Made by a program: the position numbers and the translations under genes. Below, piece by piece: positions 19,141 through 33,238 of a DNA stretch of 64,000 nt (positions are counted from its first letter, which is position 1; each line of letters begins with the position of its first letter). The stretch is from positions 1,860,001-1,924,000 of the forward strand of contig JAHWDD010000001.1 in NCBI GenBank assembly GCA_023897205.1, given 5' to 3'. The notes beneath the pieces are model-generated. The model did no database searches and was not told the origin of the DNA. It saw nothing but the letters and a program-made list of their open reading frames with translations. The DNA comes from Exophiala sp. HKRS030. Taxonomy: Eukaryota; Ascomycota; Eurotiomycetes; Chaetothyriales; Herpotrichiellaceae.

Positions 19141-21734
19141 TCATCTCTCTAGATCAACAAAGCCGCCTCTTCCGCTACGTTTTGCCAGATCTTGGAAACC
19201 CCTGCCCCAGCCCTCGTAGTCCTTCTTCTCCTTGTTACTGCCTTTGAGTTCAAACTTCTTCTTTCGTGGAGGTCCCTGATCCTGGTTCGGTCGCAATACA
19301 CTCTTTGGAAATTGTGCCCGGATTCTCTCCTCCTTGACCAACTCACGCTTCTGGATTCTAGAGAGATTCCTCTCCTCCCTCTTCTTCTCCACTTTCGATC
19401 GGACCGCCTTGATGGATTTGAGTGTTCTTGCTCGCTGTCCGTAATGGTCGTCGAGACGGCGGTTGCCGGCACCATCATCTCCTTCATTGCCATCTTCTTC
19501 ATCCTCCCAAGCCGCTGTGCGTGATGCTGGCCTGGTCGTCTTCTCCCCAGGTGGACTCTGATCAACCATGCTCTCGACTTTCCCCAAGAACGCCGCGAGT
19601 CTTCGCTTCTTCGACCAGCACTCCTCGATGATGGAAGAATCCAGGGGACCCATTCCATCATCCTCCAGCCGCTCATTGACTCGCAAGATCTTGTCATATG
19701 CGCCAATGACAGTTCTTAAAAAGTCAACCATTGGGCCCACGCTCTCCATCACACTGTATGGTGTGATCCTGCGTTTATCCAGCAATGTCTGGACACTCTT
19801 GGTGCGGGCCTTCACATCTTGGAGCCGTTCAAGCTCGGTGACGTGGGATTTGATCAAGCGCATAACGTTCGTGACCTCGGGTTTCAACTTTTCCAAGGCC
19901 ACAAATGTATTGTTTTTGGAAGGATCACGCTCAAAGTCCAGATCACCTTCCTTGGTCTTCGTCAGTGCTTCACCATCAAGTCCTTTCGTGGTCGCCATGG
20001 CCAGCTGCAAATATTTCTCAAGCACCGAAGGTGCAAACTTCAGCCAGATGCCTTGGTTCTCGTCTTCTGAAGCCTTTGCTTCAACACTGTCTTCCATCAG
20101 CTTAATGATGCGGTTCGCGATCGAGAACACGTTGGGGTTCTTCTTGTCTCGGTAACAGGTACTCATGGCAATGATAAACGTGCCTCGGCTCATTAGTTGC
20201 TGCTGGACATCGGCTGGCCGTGGCTGCAGCAACAGGTCAAGTGTTGCCTGACTCGCACGGGAGACACGAAGTAGACGCATGTACGAAATGATGTTGGCTC
20301 GATCGGCCTCTAGCTTGTAAGGGCCCTTTGGTGAGGTGAGTAGTTGCCAGTAGTATTTTCCGGCACCAATCTGTCGAAGAGCGGTAGTGGCCTCCAAGAG
20401 CATTGAGAGTGTGTTCTTGCCCGGCGCAGCGTAGATAGAAGAGTCGATGTTGGCAATTGGCATCGACTGGACTGTTCTGAGGGTAATATCGGTTGACGAG
20501 GGGGCTACCTCTTCAGATTCATCGGTCGCGCCGGCCGTGAGCATTCGCCGGTCTTCGGTTTCCTTCTCAGGGGTAAGATCGCCTGCAAAGCGGGGAATGC
20601 TCATGGTTTGTTGGACCAAATTTAGTACGTCCTCGTAAGCCTTGGGTTCGGAAGACAGCAGGAGGATTCTCCCCATGGCACAGACCAGTTGTTCGTCAAG
20701 CTGCAAAAGACCCCTCCTCCATCGAGACACAATGTCGGTCCAGAGGTTTCGAGCGTCATTTACGGCTTCCTCGAATATCGGCTGAGGGTCGTACTCGCGA
20801 TCTGGTGAACTCGCCCCCAGCTTCACCGCACGGTGTCGAACTTCCGAGTGGATGGTATTCATGATGGTCGTAAAGGTGATGTGATCGGGGGCACCAGGCC
20901 CCTGCTCCGGGAGTTTCCCAGCAATCACCCACATAGAATCAATAAAAAGTGCTCGGGCGCAAACATTGAGGACCGCGTTGGTGTGAATAATGGTCGGTTT
21001 GACCGCTGAGTTGGCGGCGCCGATGGAGTTGTAAACCTTGATGGCGTCTTCGACGACACCCGGTTGCTTGTAATTTTCTCGGTAACCCCTTAGCATTATC
21101 GTATAGGTATGTGCGTCAGGCTTATGGCCTCGCTTTTTCATCTATAACGTCGACTGGTCAGCATTCACCCAGTATCTCCCATGGTCAGGCACCATACCTC
21201 GTTGTAGATTTTCCATGCATCTTTGGGTCTTCGTTGTTGCATCAGCCAGTTGATCAGATGGTTCCAACTGACCGTATTGTCGATATTCACCCGGGAGACA
21301 CCAACCCCTTTGTCACTCTCGCGGACAAGGTTCAAAGCCGCATCAAACTTGGAATCCCTCAGCTTGTCCGCGACAGTCTGAGCTAGCTTCAACGGGTCGC
21401 TCAGGTATTGCAGTTCCCGTCTCGCATTTTGTTGGACTTCCGTCCGGCCATGGTTGTTCATGAGACGGAGACGGTTGTTCTTCCTCGCCTCGGCATCTCT
21501 GGAGGAGGCTCTCGCGACGGCAGGCTCGCCTCTCCACGACGGGCCCTTGATCCGTTTCTCCGTCCGCAGGGTTTTCGTGAGGAGCCTCCGGTGATGGCCT
21601 TGCTGGATAGACTGGAGAGTAGCATGGTTGCGGCGGAAGATGGCCGTTGTACGGAGTGAACACGAAGGGGTCGTAGTAAGATCGACGGTCAGGGATCGAA
21701 ATGCCCATAGCAGACAGGCCGAACAAGTAAACAT
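19141..21734 (-). CDS. Pentatricopeptide repeat (PPR) protein, probably mitochondrial
   Basis: Exons 21198-21734 and 19141-21141, phase 0 junction, 845 aa. PPR proteins bind single-stranded organellar RNA and act in its processing, stability or translation. Seen: a basic leader, then helical repeats including TVSWNHLINWLMQQRRPKDA, GHKPDAHTYTIMLRGY and KPTIIHTNAVLNVCARA, more degenerate repeats to about residue 650, and a strongly basic C-terminal tail (KSKVEKKREERN-like, RKKKFELKGSNKEKK) ending RGGFVDLER. Size and architecture resemble yeast Ccm1/Dmr1, a mitochondrial 15S rRNA and intron factor, but I cannot assign orthology. The intron is short (56 nt) and removes a stretch that would otherwise stop the frame after YNE. 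Confidence 0.85.
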
Positions 21735-24482
21735 TGCTCAGAAAGGCCCGGCACGAGCTCAGTCGAATACATGTAGGAAGGACCTAGTTACAAGTCGCCA
21801 CTGCAATCCGCAAGACTTCATCTTCGTCAACCAGCCAGTTCCTGCGCCGTCAACTTTTTTTTCCACCGGGGCAAGTAAGCCGAGAGAGACTGGGCCTGAT
21901 ACGCACGTGATGCGAGAACTTGAACCCACTGTCCACCACATGCCCTTCCAATCATTTCGATTCTTCCTCGCAAACTACGCCTTAGACAGGGAAATGGGTT
22001 CAAACTGCAGAATTGGGAGACGGATGGTTCTCTGGATCTCATACATTATGGGCAGATCACCACTGAGTCCCGAGTCGAACAACTCGACCGACCACCTCTA
22101 CTCGTATCACGACCAAACCGATCACTGTCCAGAAATCCCATGCTTTGCAAAAGAAGCTTGTCCAGTTTCAACATGATCGGATTTATCCAAGGATAGGTGC
22201 ACCGGTGCGTCTTGTTACATTTTTTCTCAGACTCGTGGGGCTATGATGAACCCTTGTCCACCCACGTACCTACGTACCTAAAGGTACATAGCCAATACTC
22301 CACGACCACCCACCACGAGGAATACTGCGGTCCTAAACCAGCACTGAATTACTCCCTGAAAGCGAGGGCTGAGGCAGGGTGCCTCTGGTGGCGTGGCCAA
22401 AACCGTGCTTGCTCGTATTACCTGTGCGAGATGCCGTCTTTCGATCTGGCTCCCCCGCGTGGACTTCCGAAGTGGCGGATGTGTAACCTTTCTTAGCTCG
22501 GCCACAATTGCATGTGCGGTACGGAGTAAGTACTGCTCGTAGTGTACTCGAACTATTACAGTATGTCCTTCAGTTGCGCGCGTGTTATATCTACTTATCT
22601 GGGGGTTTTGACGATGCCTCACGGTCACCTGGGTCGCCTCAAGCCGCATCCGAGCCATCCGAGACTTCACATTAAGACTTGAGCAGGCCGTTGTTGCCGA
22701 TTTCGGGTTAGATATCCTTTCTTATTGTCCATCCTCCTTTTGATTAAGAGCGCCACTAGATATCCTTGTAGGAGATTTCGAGCCCTTGAGTTAGGTCCGC
22801 TAGGGGTCCATGTGTTCTCCACGTCGTCAGGCTGAGCTGTGCGCGAAATGGCTGCATAAGTGGCGTTGTCGGTGGCAGTTGGAAAGCCTCGTGTTGACTA
22901 AAGGTCTAGCGTCAATGGAAGGGCCCAGGCTTGTGGTATTGTAGGTACCGGTACATCGCAGGGATGGCTAGAAGGATACGTCGTGGGACGAGTCCAGTAT
23001 ATGTAAGCACGATGGAGACCTGTGTGACGGTCTGATGCAGAACGTACGTAGTTGGCTTTGGTTTGGCGACAGATTCACTAGACCAGCGATCTTGCCGAAG
23101 GGCTCTACTGTACTGTACATAAGAGAATAGGCAGTTCTGACGTCTTTTAGGGCCGCTCCGCTGTCGACCAAAAGATGCACAGGTAGACTATTTCTCTAGT
23201 CCATCAGCTTGTCCGCACCAGTGTTAGTGGTGTTGGTTAAAGGCCGTGAAGCCTAAAGCCTCTAGTTCCAGAGCCCAGGCATGCCTGTATCTTTTAGCCC
23301 TGGCGCCGTTTCCACCACACACACACACCACTGACATGGCACACGCACACCTGTTCCCTCCCGTCAAGCTGCCACTATGGCGCCGGCGAATTTCTTGCAT
23401 CAGCCTCCTTCTACCCCAGAGTCAGACTAAATCCAAACTCACCATCCGGGCACCATATTAGTTCCCATAGTCTTGTGTAACCGTGCTAGAGTCCAAATTC
23501 GAAACCCGGTAGGTGACTTTGCCACACGCCAAACGTCCACCATCGCGTGCCCTGGTATAACCTTAACCATACGACATCAGACCATCCAGAAGTACTTCTC
23601 ATGTGCCGCATTCCTTGAGAGAATCAATTCCAATGACATCAATCAAGACCCCAGAGACGGAATCTACGCCTACGCATGTGCTATACACTTCTATGCCTTT
23701 CCTCAGTCAGACGTTGTCCGAGGTTTTACGAGTATCGTGAAAAGATAAGCGACGAAAGACTAGAAGAACAAACTGTATCATGATTCTGTAATGGTATTTT
23801 GTTTGGCTTATCTGGTCAGACTCGGTTCTGGCAAGACCACGCCCGTATGTTCTAATAAGATAAGCACGGCCATGGCAAAGTTCTGGCTTTTTGCAGAAGC
23901 CAGCGGCGTGCTCTGCTCGATTCTGAAGAACATCAATGTACACAAGATGCACTCAAACACCTCCCCCTCTGAGGCAACTGAATTGCCGCTGCGGTTGCAG
24001 CGGCCGCGACCAACAGAGGGTTTCCCTTTTCACTCCCTCGGGTCATAGGCTCGTGAATGGGATGTGGATATCGACAAACATCCACACCCTCATACTCTTC
24101 TGTCACCTCAAAAACTGCATACGCTCGGCCGTCGTAATATTCATCCCCCTTGCTTCAAACCTCGGAGCGCTAGGCCGGTTCTGATGCACCCAGCCATAAG
24201 AAACGAAGAACGAAAAAAAAAAACTCTCATCAACAAACCACAAACCACAAACCACCAGCCAGCCATCTGGCAATTAACTCCTGCCAGCGTCGCCTCGGTT
24301 CTTTTGAGATGCCCGGTGTTGTTCATTATCTCCTCCTCTCCCACCTAGGGTATCTGTCGCGAAAATGAAGTGGCACCGCACCAATGCATACAAGCACGGC
24401 ATCATAGAACAGCCCTTATGTGCACAATTGCAGTCTGCAAGCTATTCAGAAGCCACTCAACCTTGCTGCTGGATCAAAAGCT
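21735..24482. other. 2.7-kb intergenic region upstream of the PPR gene
   Basis: No convincing ORF on either strand. Holds a TACGGAGTA 9-mer (22520-22528), GTAC-rich elements (CGTACCTACGTACCTA at 22265-22280, GTAGGTACCGGTAC at about 22943), a short (CA)n run at about 23319 and an A10 tract near 24215. The left end is the PPR promoter; the right end is the CON7 3' flank. Confidence 0.5.
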
Positions 24483-25777
24483 CTAATATTGACGTTGTTG
24501 ATAGACCTGACCCTGTTGAGCATAGGGGGAATTGGGATAGTTGGCGTAGCTGCCCATCTGGCCGTTTCCTTGTGGATAGACCATTCCGCCCTGGGGTTGT
24601 CCATATTGTCCTTGAGCATGTCCATCGGCGGATTGATAGCCGATGGGTGGTAGCGAGGGTCGGCCCCCATTTTGCTGATAGCCTTGCCCCGGAACTTGGT
24701 GCGCGTCACCAGGTGCACCATCCACTTGGCTAGCTTGAGCGGCCTGTCGTTGTCTTTCCTCCTCGGCTTTGCGAGCATTTTCTTCCTCCTTCTTGCGGGC
24801 CTTCCACTCCTTTCGGATCTCTTTGAATTCTACCCAACAAGTCAATTTGAGTGTCCATGAAATTGCAGGAAAGTCCAATGCAGTTGGTCGGGAGTAGACT
24901 CTTAAGGACTCGGAGTTTGCTTACCCTCTGGCGTTCTCTTTGTGCCGTGCGACTGCATTGTCACATGCGCATTCAGATGATTCAAGGTGCCGTATGCCTT
25001 TTCGCAGCCATTCCAGCCACACTTGTACATTCTCTCAATTTCTTCATATCGTCGACGGGGTCGCTTGTGCTGCTGCGCACCAGGAATTGGGACGAACGAG
25101 TAAACCTGCCTTTTGTCAATGACGCGCTACCACGCGCACACAGAATTGGGGTCCTTACCTGGCCCGTACGAGACGCAGCAGAAGTCTGCGGTGGGCCTTG
25201 GACGCCGGGCCCAGGGTGCGGATAGGGTGCCGGCATGCCATGCTGCGGCGGATAGCCACCCCATTGCTCATGGGGTGGTCGCTGTTGCATGTACGGAGGA
25301 TGTTGAGGCTGGTATGCGTGCTGCATATTTCCATCCTGCGGGTATGGCGAGTACGGCGGGTAGGTCGGGCTGGCTTGGGATATCGAAGGATCTATAGGCA
25401 CGTCCGAGTTAGACTTCACAAGGTGGGAATTTGCGGTTGGGTTGCCATTGGGCGCTCCCTCTGGCAGGGTCATTGACGGACTTGTTGGTTGTGCCATTGT
25501 TCCTACAGCACCTGGATGCGGAGGCGTGTGAGCGAACTGGCTATATCGCAAATGCTCTGGCGGAAACCCCGATGAGCGCGCAGACGACGGTGTCAAGCCG
25601 TAATCCGACTGTGGCGTGTTGTTGCTCGAGATGGTCGCGGAACGTGGATCTTGCGTGGTGTATGTCGCAACAGACGATTGATCTAGCGACACGACTTTCT
25701 CAGAGCTTGTTCTTGTGAATCTTCTTGTGGTGAAGGTGCTAACCTGACTGCGCGTATTCTGGTGCTCCCCTGTCCAT
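24483..25777 (-). CDS. CON7: Con7-type C2H2 zinc-finger transcription factor, 4 exons
   Basis: Exons 25744-25777, 25159-25682, 24925-25105, 24483-24829; 361 aa. Recognised from the signature module VYSFVPIPGAQQHKRPRRRY, EEIERMYKCGWNGCEKAYGT, LNHLNAHVTMQSHG and FKEIRKEWKARKKEEE, which marks Con7, a nuclear regulator of conidiation and infection-structure formation first described in the rice blast fungus. The finger is C-X4-C-X12-H-X5-H (about residues 214-238), followed by a basic, charged helix. Flanks are low-complexity: Pro/Tyr/Gln-rich before (YPPQHGMPAPYPHPGPG) and Gln/Gly-rich after. The short first exon (MDRGAPEYAQS, donor GTTAGC) is my choice because the frame of exon 2 has no ATG; it is the least certain part. 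The gene sits at the edge of a 9.7-kb gene-poor stretch that should contain its promoter. Confidence 0.88.
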
Positions 25778-28700
25778 CAAATGCGACCTTCAATGCGCAC
25801 CACGTAAAGGCAGGTCGTGGTAAATGCACGAGGCAGTGGCTGGTAGGATTTCGAGTGGTACAAAGGCCTACTGAAGGCAGTGGATGACAGCAGTCGCGCA
25901 AAAGGTAAACTGTCTAAGGGCCGCAAGCTCGGCCAGCAGACGTCGATAGGACGAAGCAATCCTTAGATCGAGCACCGGTGTATTCTTTATTTTGAAGGCT
26001 GCCCAGGCGAGGGGAGGACATCCACCACTCGACCTAATGTCGGCACGGTGGAGAGAGCGTGCCAACGACTCAGAATATGGGTCGGGAGCTTCTTTGCACG
26101 AGGCGAGTCCACCAGATCGGTCAGCAGTCTCGCAGTCGCACGAAAAGGGACAGGTTGATCTCGAGCAGGGGCAGCAATCAGTCTAACCGATGGGGCGAGG
26201 AAGTGGTTCGAAAAGTGAGGGTTTAGTTCTGTTTTTCGTTGAGCTAGCAGCAAGCTCGGACACTGCGAGAGCAACGTTACTTTCTTCGAGATGGCGCGGA
26301 GGGTCAGGCTAATAAAGAAGACGAAGGACGGATGGCGAGCCAAACAAGCTTCGCGCCTGCCACAGGTGATAAGAGGGAGGTATTCGAGCCCCCAGTACAC
26401 TCGTTCCAGGGTCGCAATGCACGGCCTTGTCCCTCTTTTCGCCCTCGGTTATGTTTGGCTGTATGATGCCAGGACTATTATGCACCCGGATATCCAGGTT
26501 GATTTGACAGGGAAGTTTTCCTTCGCCCCCTAGAAACTTGACCGGGCTGTTGCCTCCACCCGGAACAGCCACGATCACAGATGGCAAGAGCACCTGCTGG
26601 ACAATAGTGGGTCCAACACGACGCTGACCAGGCTTCAACGTGCACGTCTCTGCCAATGGACGCCGGTCTTGAATGGAGAAGAGCGGTCCTTCAACAACTC
26701 TGTGACTTGCGCTTTTCGGCGTTGGAGAATTTGATCCACTCACAGAGCGCGGACAGGCGGTCGTGGGTATGCTTTCGGCAGCTGTCTTCGAGTCGGAGCA
26801 GGAAGGTTTATGATGGTGGATGAAGAGTGGAAAGGGTGGTAGCGTAGTTTTTCGACAGGGACTAAAGGGCGGCAGCTAGCAGGGGGGTGGGTTCTGAGTG
26901 TTTTGATCACGCAGACCCACGGCCACCGCAGGCTCGGTAAGAGACTTTCGCGGGATGATTGTCTGTTTGTCTCGAAAGTCTTCCTCTTGTAGGTGGCAGT
27001 CACAGGATGCGTGACGTGCGCAGGCAGACAATTCACCAGGAAAGGTGGCAATAAGATGTAACGCAAGGTGATGACCGAGTGAGACGTGGTTCGCTGGTCC
27101 GATACGAAGCGTTATCTGCGGCGCGTTGTCGAGAGTCGACGTTGGCGAGCAGGCCACGGCGGCGCGGGATAGGCGGGTGAGAAATAACACGACTAGAAAG
27201 CCGTGAAGCGAGATGTGCAATCCTCCAGTTGATCCTACGCTCGGAGCGGTAAGGTGTGCGTCGCAGTCGTGAATCATGCACCCGAGGGCGGAAATGGAAG
27301 GTTTTGGCAGGGATTCTGATTCGCTACTCGTAATGAGGAAAACTGAGAGGAGAATGGGTGGTTGGGGGAGGGAGCAGGGGTCGACGCTTGGTGCCCGGCA
27401 GTGGCTCGTGGGAGGTCGGAGGCTGGAAAATTGACCTACAGTACTCCGTATTCAAACGGAGCACTCGCAGTTGAAGAAACGGTGGAGCCGGGCTTTGACG
27501 ACCAAGTAAAGGGCTCCGTACGAGTAATGGAGAGCCTCGAAATGGGTCAATGATGCGGTAAAAGTGGAGTGAAATGAGGTAGCGAAGAGAGATTGACCGT
27601 CGAAACTTGGAGTCGCAGCAGACACAGGCACCTGGTCGCTTGTGACGGTTTTGGGGGGTTCCGTCTCCGAACGGGCGAGGGGCAGGAAGTGGAAGTAGGT
27701 GAGAGAAGAGAGCCTGTGCCTGTACAGAGTAATGATGAGTTGTGCCTACGAGTCCAGAGAGGGGGGGTAGTAAGGGCCCTACCTCAGGTATTCCCTACTC
27801 GCCCAGAGTACTGCTTTTTGAACTGAAGCCTTCCTCAACCACAACTCACGCGCAACTACAATCCTTTGTACTCCGTATAGTCGCTGGTATGGCGTTGGGA
27901 ATCTTTTCGTGCAACTTTTTTTTTCTCGATTCCCAGACTGTTGGCTCGTCTCTCGTTCCGGAGGCTTTTTTCCCTTGCAGACACACTGTCCACTAGTGAA
28001 AAGAGGAAAAGTGCGCGGGTGCAGGTCGATGGCGCAGAGTCAGTCTCGCGGTGTCCAGTGCTTTGCCCCGTAACTGCCACTTCCATTTGTCCCGCACTGA
28101 CACCTGCAGCTGCCTGTACGCTAATCTATTTATGGCCTCATATTCTTCCTTGGCATCAACACACCTTGCCAAGGTACGAGTACTTGGTCGTCACCCACGA
28201 GTTGTTCTCCGACTGCAATCATCCCTACTCCGTAACAATTCCCAGGGTACGTAGGTGTGGCCCGCGTGCAAAATGGCCACCGGCAGTCATTCTCGCCAGG
28301 TTTCCTGAGATGGCTGTTGTTGTTGCTGCTCTCTTCAATGCCACGGGTGACTGACCCGTTACCGCCCGTCCTGTTCCTTGACCTTGTGCCGCCGTATCCA
28401 CCGTTCCGTGTCTCATAGGCACCAGCACACTCAACCCTGCAATCACCTCTCACACCACCATGATGGGGACATGTCACAATGTGCATGAGTCTCACCGCTG
28501 GGAAGAAACATCACAGACAGCGGTCAATCGACTGGGGACCTACTCCCTATTCCGCAACCCAATACGTCTTCAAGAACAATCATTACGTCGATAAGCTACA
28601 AATATAGAGAGTATACCGAGTGATCCCAATGGCGCATTATCCTCAAGCACCAACTACTCGTATTTTCAGGGGTCCCACGAGGATGAACATGTCTCTTAGC

Positions 28701-31700
28701 TTCAATTTCCCCGGCCTGCCACTTACGTTGACCAATCAATGTCCACGAGCCCGCTACCACGATCGTGCTTAGCTGCCTTGCCTTCTCAGGGCAAGTCAAG
28801 AGCACTGAACTCGTTCGGGCCCGTGTATCTCTTGACTTTTGTTCCCAATGGGAAAAAAGCCCAATGCTCCTATACATGTGTACACATGAATACTCTCGCA
28901 AAACCCCTATGACTACAGCTAGGTTGATTAAGGTGACGAGATGGTCTAATTGACCTGGCACGAGTGCCTGTATCACCCAGGCCTATACGCCTTCAAACAC
29001 TGTGCTGATAGCTGGTTCCGAGATTCCTGAGGCGTTCGTCCAAGATGACTACTGAGGTGGTCAGCCTCGCGCAGCCAGAAAGCATTTATCGCATTGCTGG
29101 TCATCCGCTTTCGATAGTGTGGTCTGTATTAGTCTACCAGATTGTATGCTGGGCGTCCCGCTCGTTCATCAGCCGAAGTGGTCCCTGCCGCCCAAAATTT
29201 CATCGTCTTCAGAAGCAGGGACTCAACATTAATGCCAGCAACGATCTTTTCGGGCCTTGGGCTGCAACTGCGCTACGTTGCGAGTACATTGCTAGTCTTC
29301 AGATGGTGCTTGGGCAGCGAATTTATGAGGAACTGGGGCTTCATTGGCTGTTTTGATCCGACGGTCGAATTGACACAATCGCGGCAATTTGTCGTTGCCA
29401 ATGTACACTGATGATCTTTGACAAAACGAATTTCTCCTGATTGTCACACAACTGGAGATGGGCACGCCCGACGTGGAGGGCTCGTGGCAGGAGCATCATT
29501 GCCGTCTATCCGTCTAAAATTACACAGAATCTGAAGTGCAGGGAACAAAGTCACAGTTGTCGTTCCAAGAACCGCAATCACCCACTCTCGAGTCGTGAGC
29601 CATGACCTCAAAGCAACGGAGGTTAGTCGAGTAAACTAGACCACATCAACACAGGGGGCCAGAATGCATGCAGGCTGGGCATCATGCATCCATCAAGCAA
29701 AACAAAATGTGACCCTGTCATGTTCCTGAAGCGCCCGCGCAGGAAAGCACCTGGTTCAGGGTGAAGATGTGAGTACTACAGTTCGGGCCGAACTGGGACC
29801 CGACGCTTTTTTGGAATTCTCCAGACTCATCTGTCGGTGTGCCAGGACCTAGAGGTACCTAAGTGACTGAATATTTGGTCATATCCGTACAGTTGAGACA
29901 TAATAGTGGCATACTGTGAGATCTATCTACTAAAATATAGCGACTGGACTCGACCTTTTTTAGGGTACCATATTGTCGGTTACCATCGCATTTTTCTCAC
30001 ATATGTATACTCGTCCTGACTTGCACCAGCAAGTACAACCAGCATCCATCAGTTTTAGGGTCAAACGGTGGAAATATGTCACCGGCACTGTCTACGCTCT
30101 GTCGTCGGGGGCACGACGGACTCGTCGATCAGGAGGAATGGTATGTTCCGCAAGCACGAAAATCTCGCTCCGCCAGAACGAACTATCCTCATCGAGCTCA
30201 GGCCACGACTCCTTAACAAAGGCAATCATAACCGAGGCCTCTCTCGGCTACGGAAGATGCGTCCAGCCTCTGTCATTCCTGTCGCAGCACGAGCCCCGTA
30301 GGGATATACAGTACTACTTCTGCATGTCGCAAACTCCTGCACTATCCAATATGAGATGTCGGAAAGTCACAACCCCTAGTGCCTTAGGAGTGCCAGACAC
30401 CGGGGAAATCATCTCTTCGAGACGCGAGTAGCTGCAGGTGACAGAAAGAGAAAAGTGGCGACCCAGATCTTCACCTCCAGTTTTTCTCGCCTACCTTGTA
30501 CTGTTCGATACAGAGTCGATATTCGGTTGCCCAAAGCATCACTTACAGTAACCTGGCTGTGCTCTTACTCCATATTCTGCAGAATGATCCGCATCCACTT
30601 CTCTGCATTCTTCCTCGTATCGTTGACCAGCTTCATTTTCGAGACTCCAGCCAGGGCAAATAGACTTTCCCACCTCATGCTGCCATCTTCGACCCTGTAC
30701 AGTAGTGCCTGCCCATCGAGGATGGGCCGGTCCAAGCTCACCAACCACCCTGCTCACCCTCCCATCTTCCACCCTCTCCCATAGGCTCCGAGTGTAATCT
30801 TATTCGAGCAAGATGCAGAACACGTCCATCTCCACTTCAAGTCCTCTACTCCGTACAGTATCTGCCGATGATACACGTCTGCCGCAGTGATGTTTTGGCA
30901 CACTATCCCACCCCTTACCGGCTACGCAGATTGGATGTAATTATCCTTGTATGCAAATCGGTCGTCGGTCGCTTCATCGGAAAATGCGTGAACGCGCCGA
31001 TTGGATCAGAATTGTACCGCAAAAGACAAGGGGGGCGCTGCTTGGCATGCACACAGAGACGAAGAGCTAGGCAATCTTTCACGATCCATTATCTTGGTGG
31101 TGTTTGGGCTCGAGGGTCTGCAGACCGAGTATGGCTGGTGACGGCTGGACCGCCCTCCTCTACTTACACCACATTCACATCACCTACTCGCAACTCACAC
31201 CAAGTTTGTCTCAAGACACCTTGCGGTCCGCAACCTCGTGTTTCCGCCCGACGATATATGAACGGTAGACATTTCGAGGCTGGAATTGGAGTTTTCCAGC
31301 CCCGAGGACAGAGAATTCGTCCAATACTCCGTACGGACTATGGATTGTCCGGAAGCATGGTCTCGATAAGAGCTCGTACTCGTACCGAACCTGGGCCACT
31401 CCACAAAACACTGACGATCTCGGATGCATACCGAGGCAGACCTGATACTACTACGAATAAACCTCCCCCAGAAGCTGGACTCTTCGGTATTGTTCTACAC
31501 AGTGATACTGTACTCGCATCACTGGAATAAAAAACAATAAAGAGGTTTGGACCATTATTGTGGTAGCAGCTGCGCAATATCGAAGGCCATCCAAGCATGC
31601 TCGGCCGAGCTTTGGGCTCTACAGTATCGTTCCCAACAAAGTGGTGAATCAACACGGTGCCTTGGAATAATGCGGATCCGATGAGAAGCATGTCTCCCCT

Positions 31701-33200
31701 GGCCCCATGCGGGATACCGTAATGATGCATGTACGGAGTACAGGGCGCACTTTTGTGTGCCCCGACCTCACTCGACTCGACGCGACGCTAACAATCAAAT
31801 GACATGATTGTTTTCCGCAAATACTGACTGTACAAAGTTTAATTGAGGGACGCGAATCCAACGAGAAGTCTTCCGGTGAAATGGGAGTCGGCCCAATCTA
31901 TCGTTGCCCGCCTACAATAGCCTTCTGGCCTTTCCCAAGGTTCAAAATCCATGCCATGATTTTTGGGGGTGGGATCATTTCATTACGCTAGAGAAATGAT
32001 ATATCTTGGAAGATGTTGAAAGTCATCTAACAATGATGTACTAGCTCGTAATCCTGGGATTGGCTGCAAAACACACACCTTTGAAAGGCTCGAGAAGGAT
32101 CACCCAAGCAAACGCCCCGCGCTTGATCAATCCAAGAGTACAATGATGGCAATCAATCTTTGTGGCCATCTTTCTTTGGCTAATGAAAAGAGCCTTTCGG
32201 AATGGCCCTCTGCCGAATCTCTGAAAATGGCCCTAGTACGAGTTGCCGAATCATTTCATAGACAACTTTTGTGCACCGCACCATGATGAAGCCATCCTGG
32301 AGATGAGCGAGCAAACTCATTCTTTGCTTGCACCACTCAGAACGATTGCCTATTGGGCGGCAACGTACATCTACGGAAGAGAGGGTGACTTTTCTAGACA
32401 TACCTCTACAATGTATGTGCGTGGGATTGTGGCTTCAGCCTATGCCATTTGCGACGAGTTACGGGAGACATGGTCGAAGGTGGGTACTTTCTGGTGCGAC
32501 GGTGTCCCCAATTTTCCCACAGTCATCGAGGCTTGCTTCACTTAGGCAAGTGGAAGAGTCAAGTTATTATTTAGTGCTCTGAGATTGGGGGGTTCACAGA
32601 GCAAGAAAAAAAGAAAGATGCAGAGACCTGCATGCCTACTCAATCACGACAGTCGCATCATGAGACGCTAGGCAAGTAGCTGGCACACACAAGCCAGACC
32701 TTTCTTTTCGTTTTCCCCACGAACTGAACGCAGGGTCAAGATTACTTACGGAGTGTGTCCATGTGGTGGTTATATGCCGCCACACAATACAGTAGTGTCC
32801 TCGCTTTTTCCCACGCATGGCCGAAGGTTATTCGGGTCTCACCGACAAGATAACAGAACTCTGTTGTTGATCATGCTCTCCTACTTGTTACTACTCCTAG
32901 TCTGAGGTGACTATGGATCGACAATTTTGTGGTGATTCCACTCCTGATGATCCCTTTCCTGGACCAAGCTCCGGCATTTTGTTCTAATGTACGCGTTACC
33001 GTATGCTGCTGCAAGCGTCGGCCCAGTCGGTCGTGGCCAAACAACCCAATCTCTTCTGACAACTCGGCCCCGAGGTCTGCAGCTTCTTCGGTGTGTATTC
33101 ACGTACATTTTTCTCCGGAGGTGAGGACCGACAACTCCTTTCAGTCGTGTGTGCGTGATGATAGCCAAAAAGAAAAGGCACGAGTCAAACAACTACGACG
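25778..33200. other. Gene-poor region upstream of CON7, part 1
   Basis: About 7.4 kb with no ORF I can defend: the open frames are short, mostly lack ATG, overlap on both strands and show no motif. Six exact TACGGAGTA/TACTCCGTA 9-mers lie in 27.4-31.8 kb (27442, 27869, 28226, 30847, 31325, 31732). Base composition is balanced, not AT-rich, so there is no obvious repeat-induced point mutation signature and no transposon protein fragment was recognised. The likely content is a long CON7 promoter/5' leader and possibly noncoding transcripts. Confidence 0.5.
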
Positions 33201-33224
33201 ACCTCCTTTTTCTTCCCTGAAGAC

Positions 33225-33238
33225 TCCCCCCCCCCCCC
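33225..33238. repeat. Poly-C tract (14 C)
   Basis: A run of 14 cytosines seen directly. It starts the block of simple sequences that extends to about 34.9 kb. Confidence 0.9.

Noticed and set aside
26309..27281. Stack of minus-strand ORFs upstream of CON7
   Set aside because: They start at non-ATG codons or lack any protein-like pattern; more likely leader or promoter sequence.
29045..29356. 103-codon ATG-initiated plus-strand ORF
   Set aside because: Some hydrophobic content but no recognisable domain, no splice-linked extension and a second frame overlaps it equally well.
30868..31530. 220-codon plus-strand ORF in the gene-poor region
   Set aside because: Composition is random-like, no motif, overlapped by minus-strand frames of similar size, and it includes two copies of the intergenic 9-mer and its flank.
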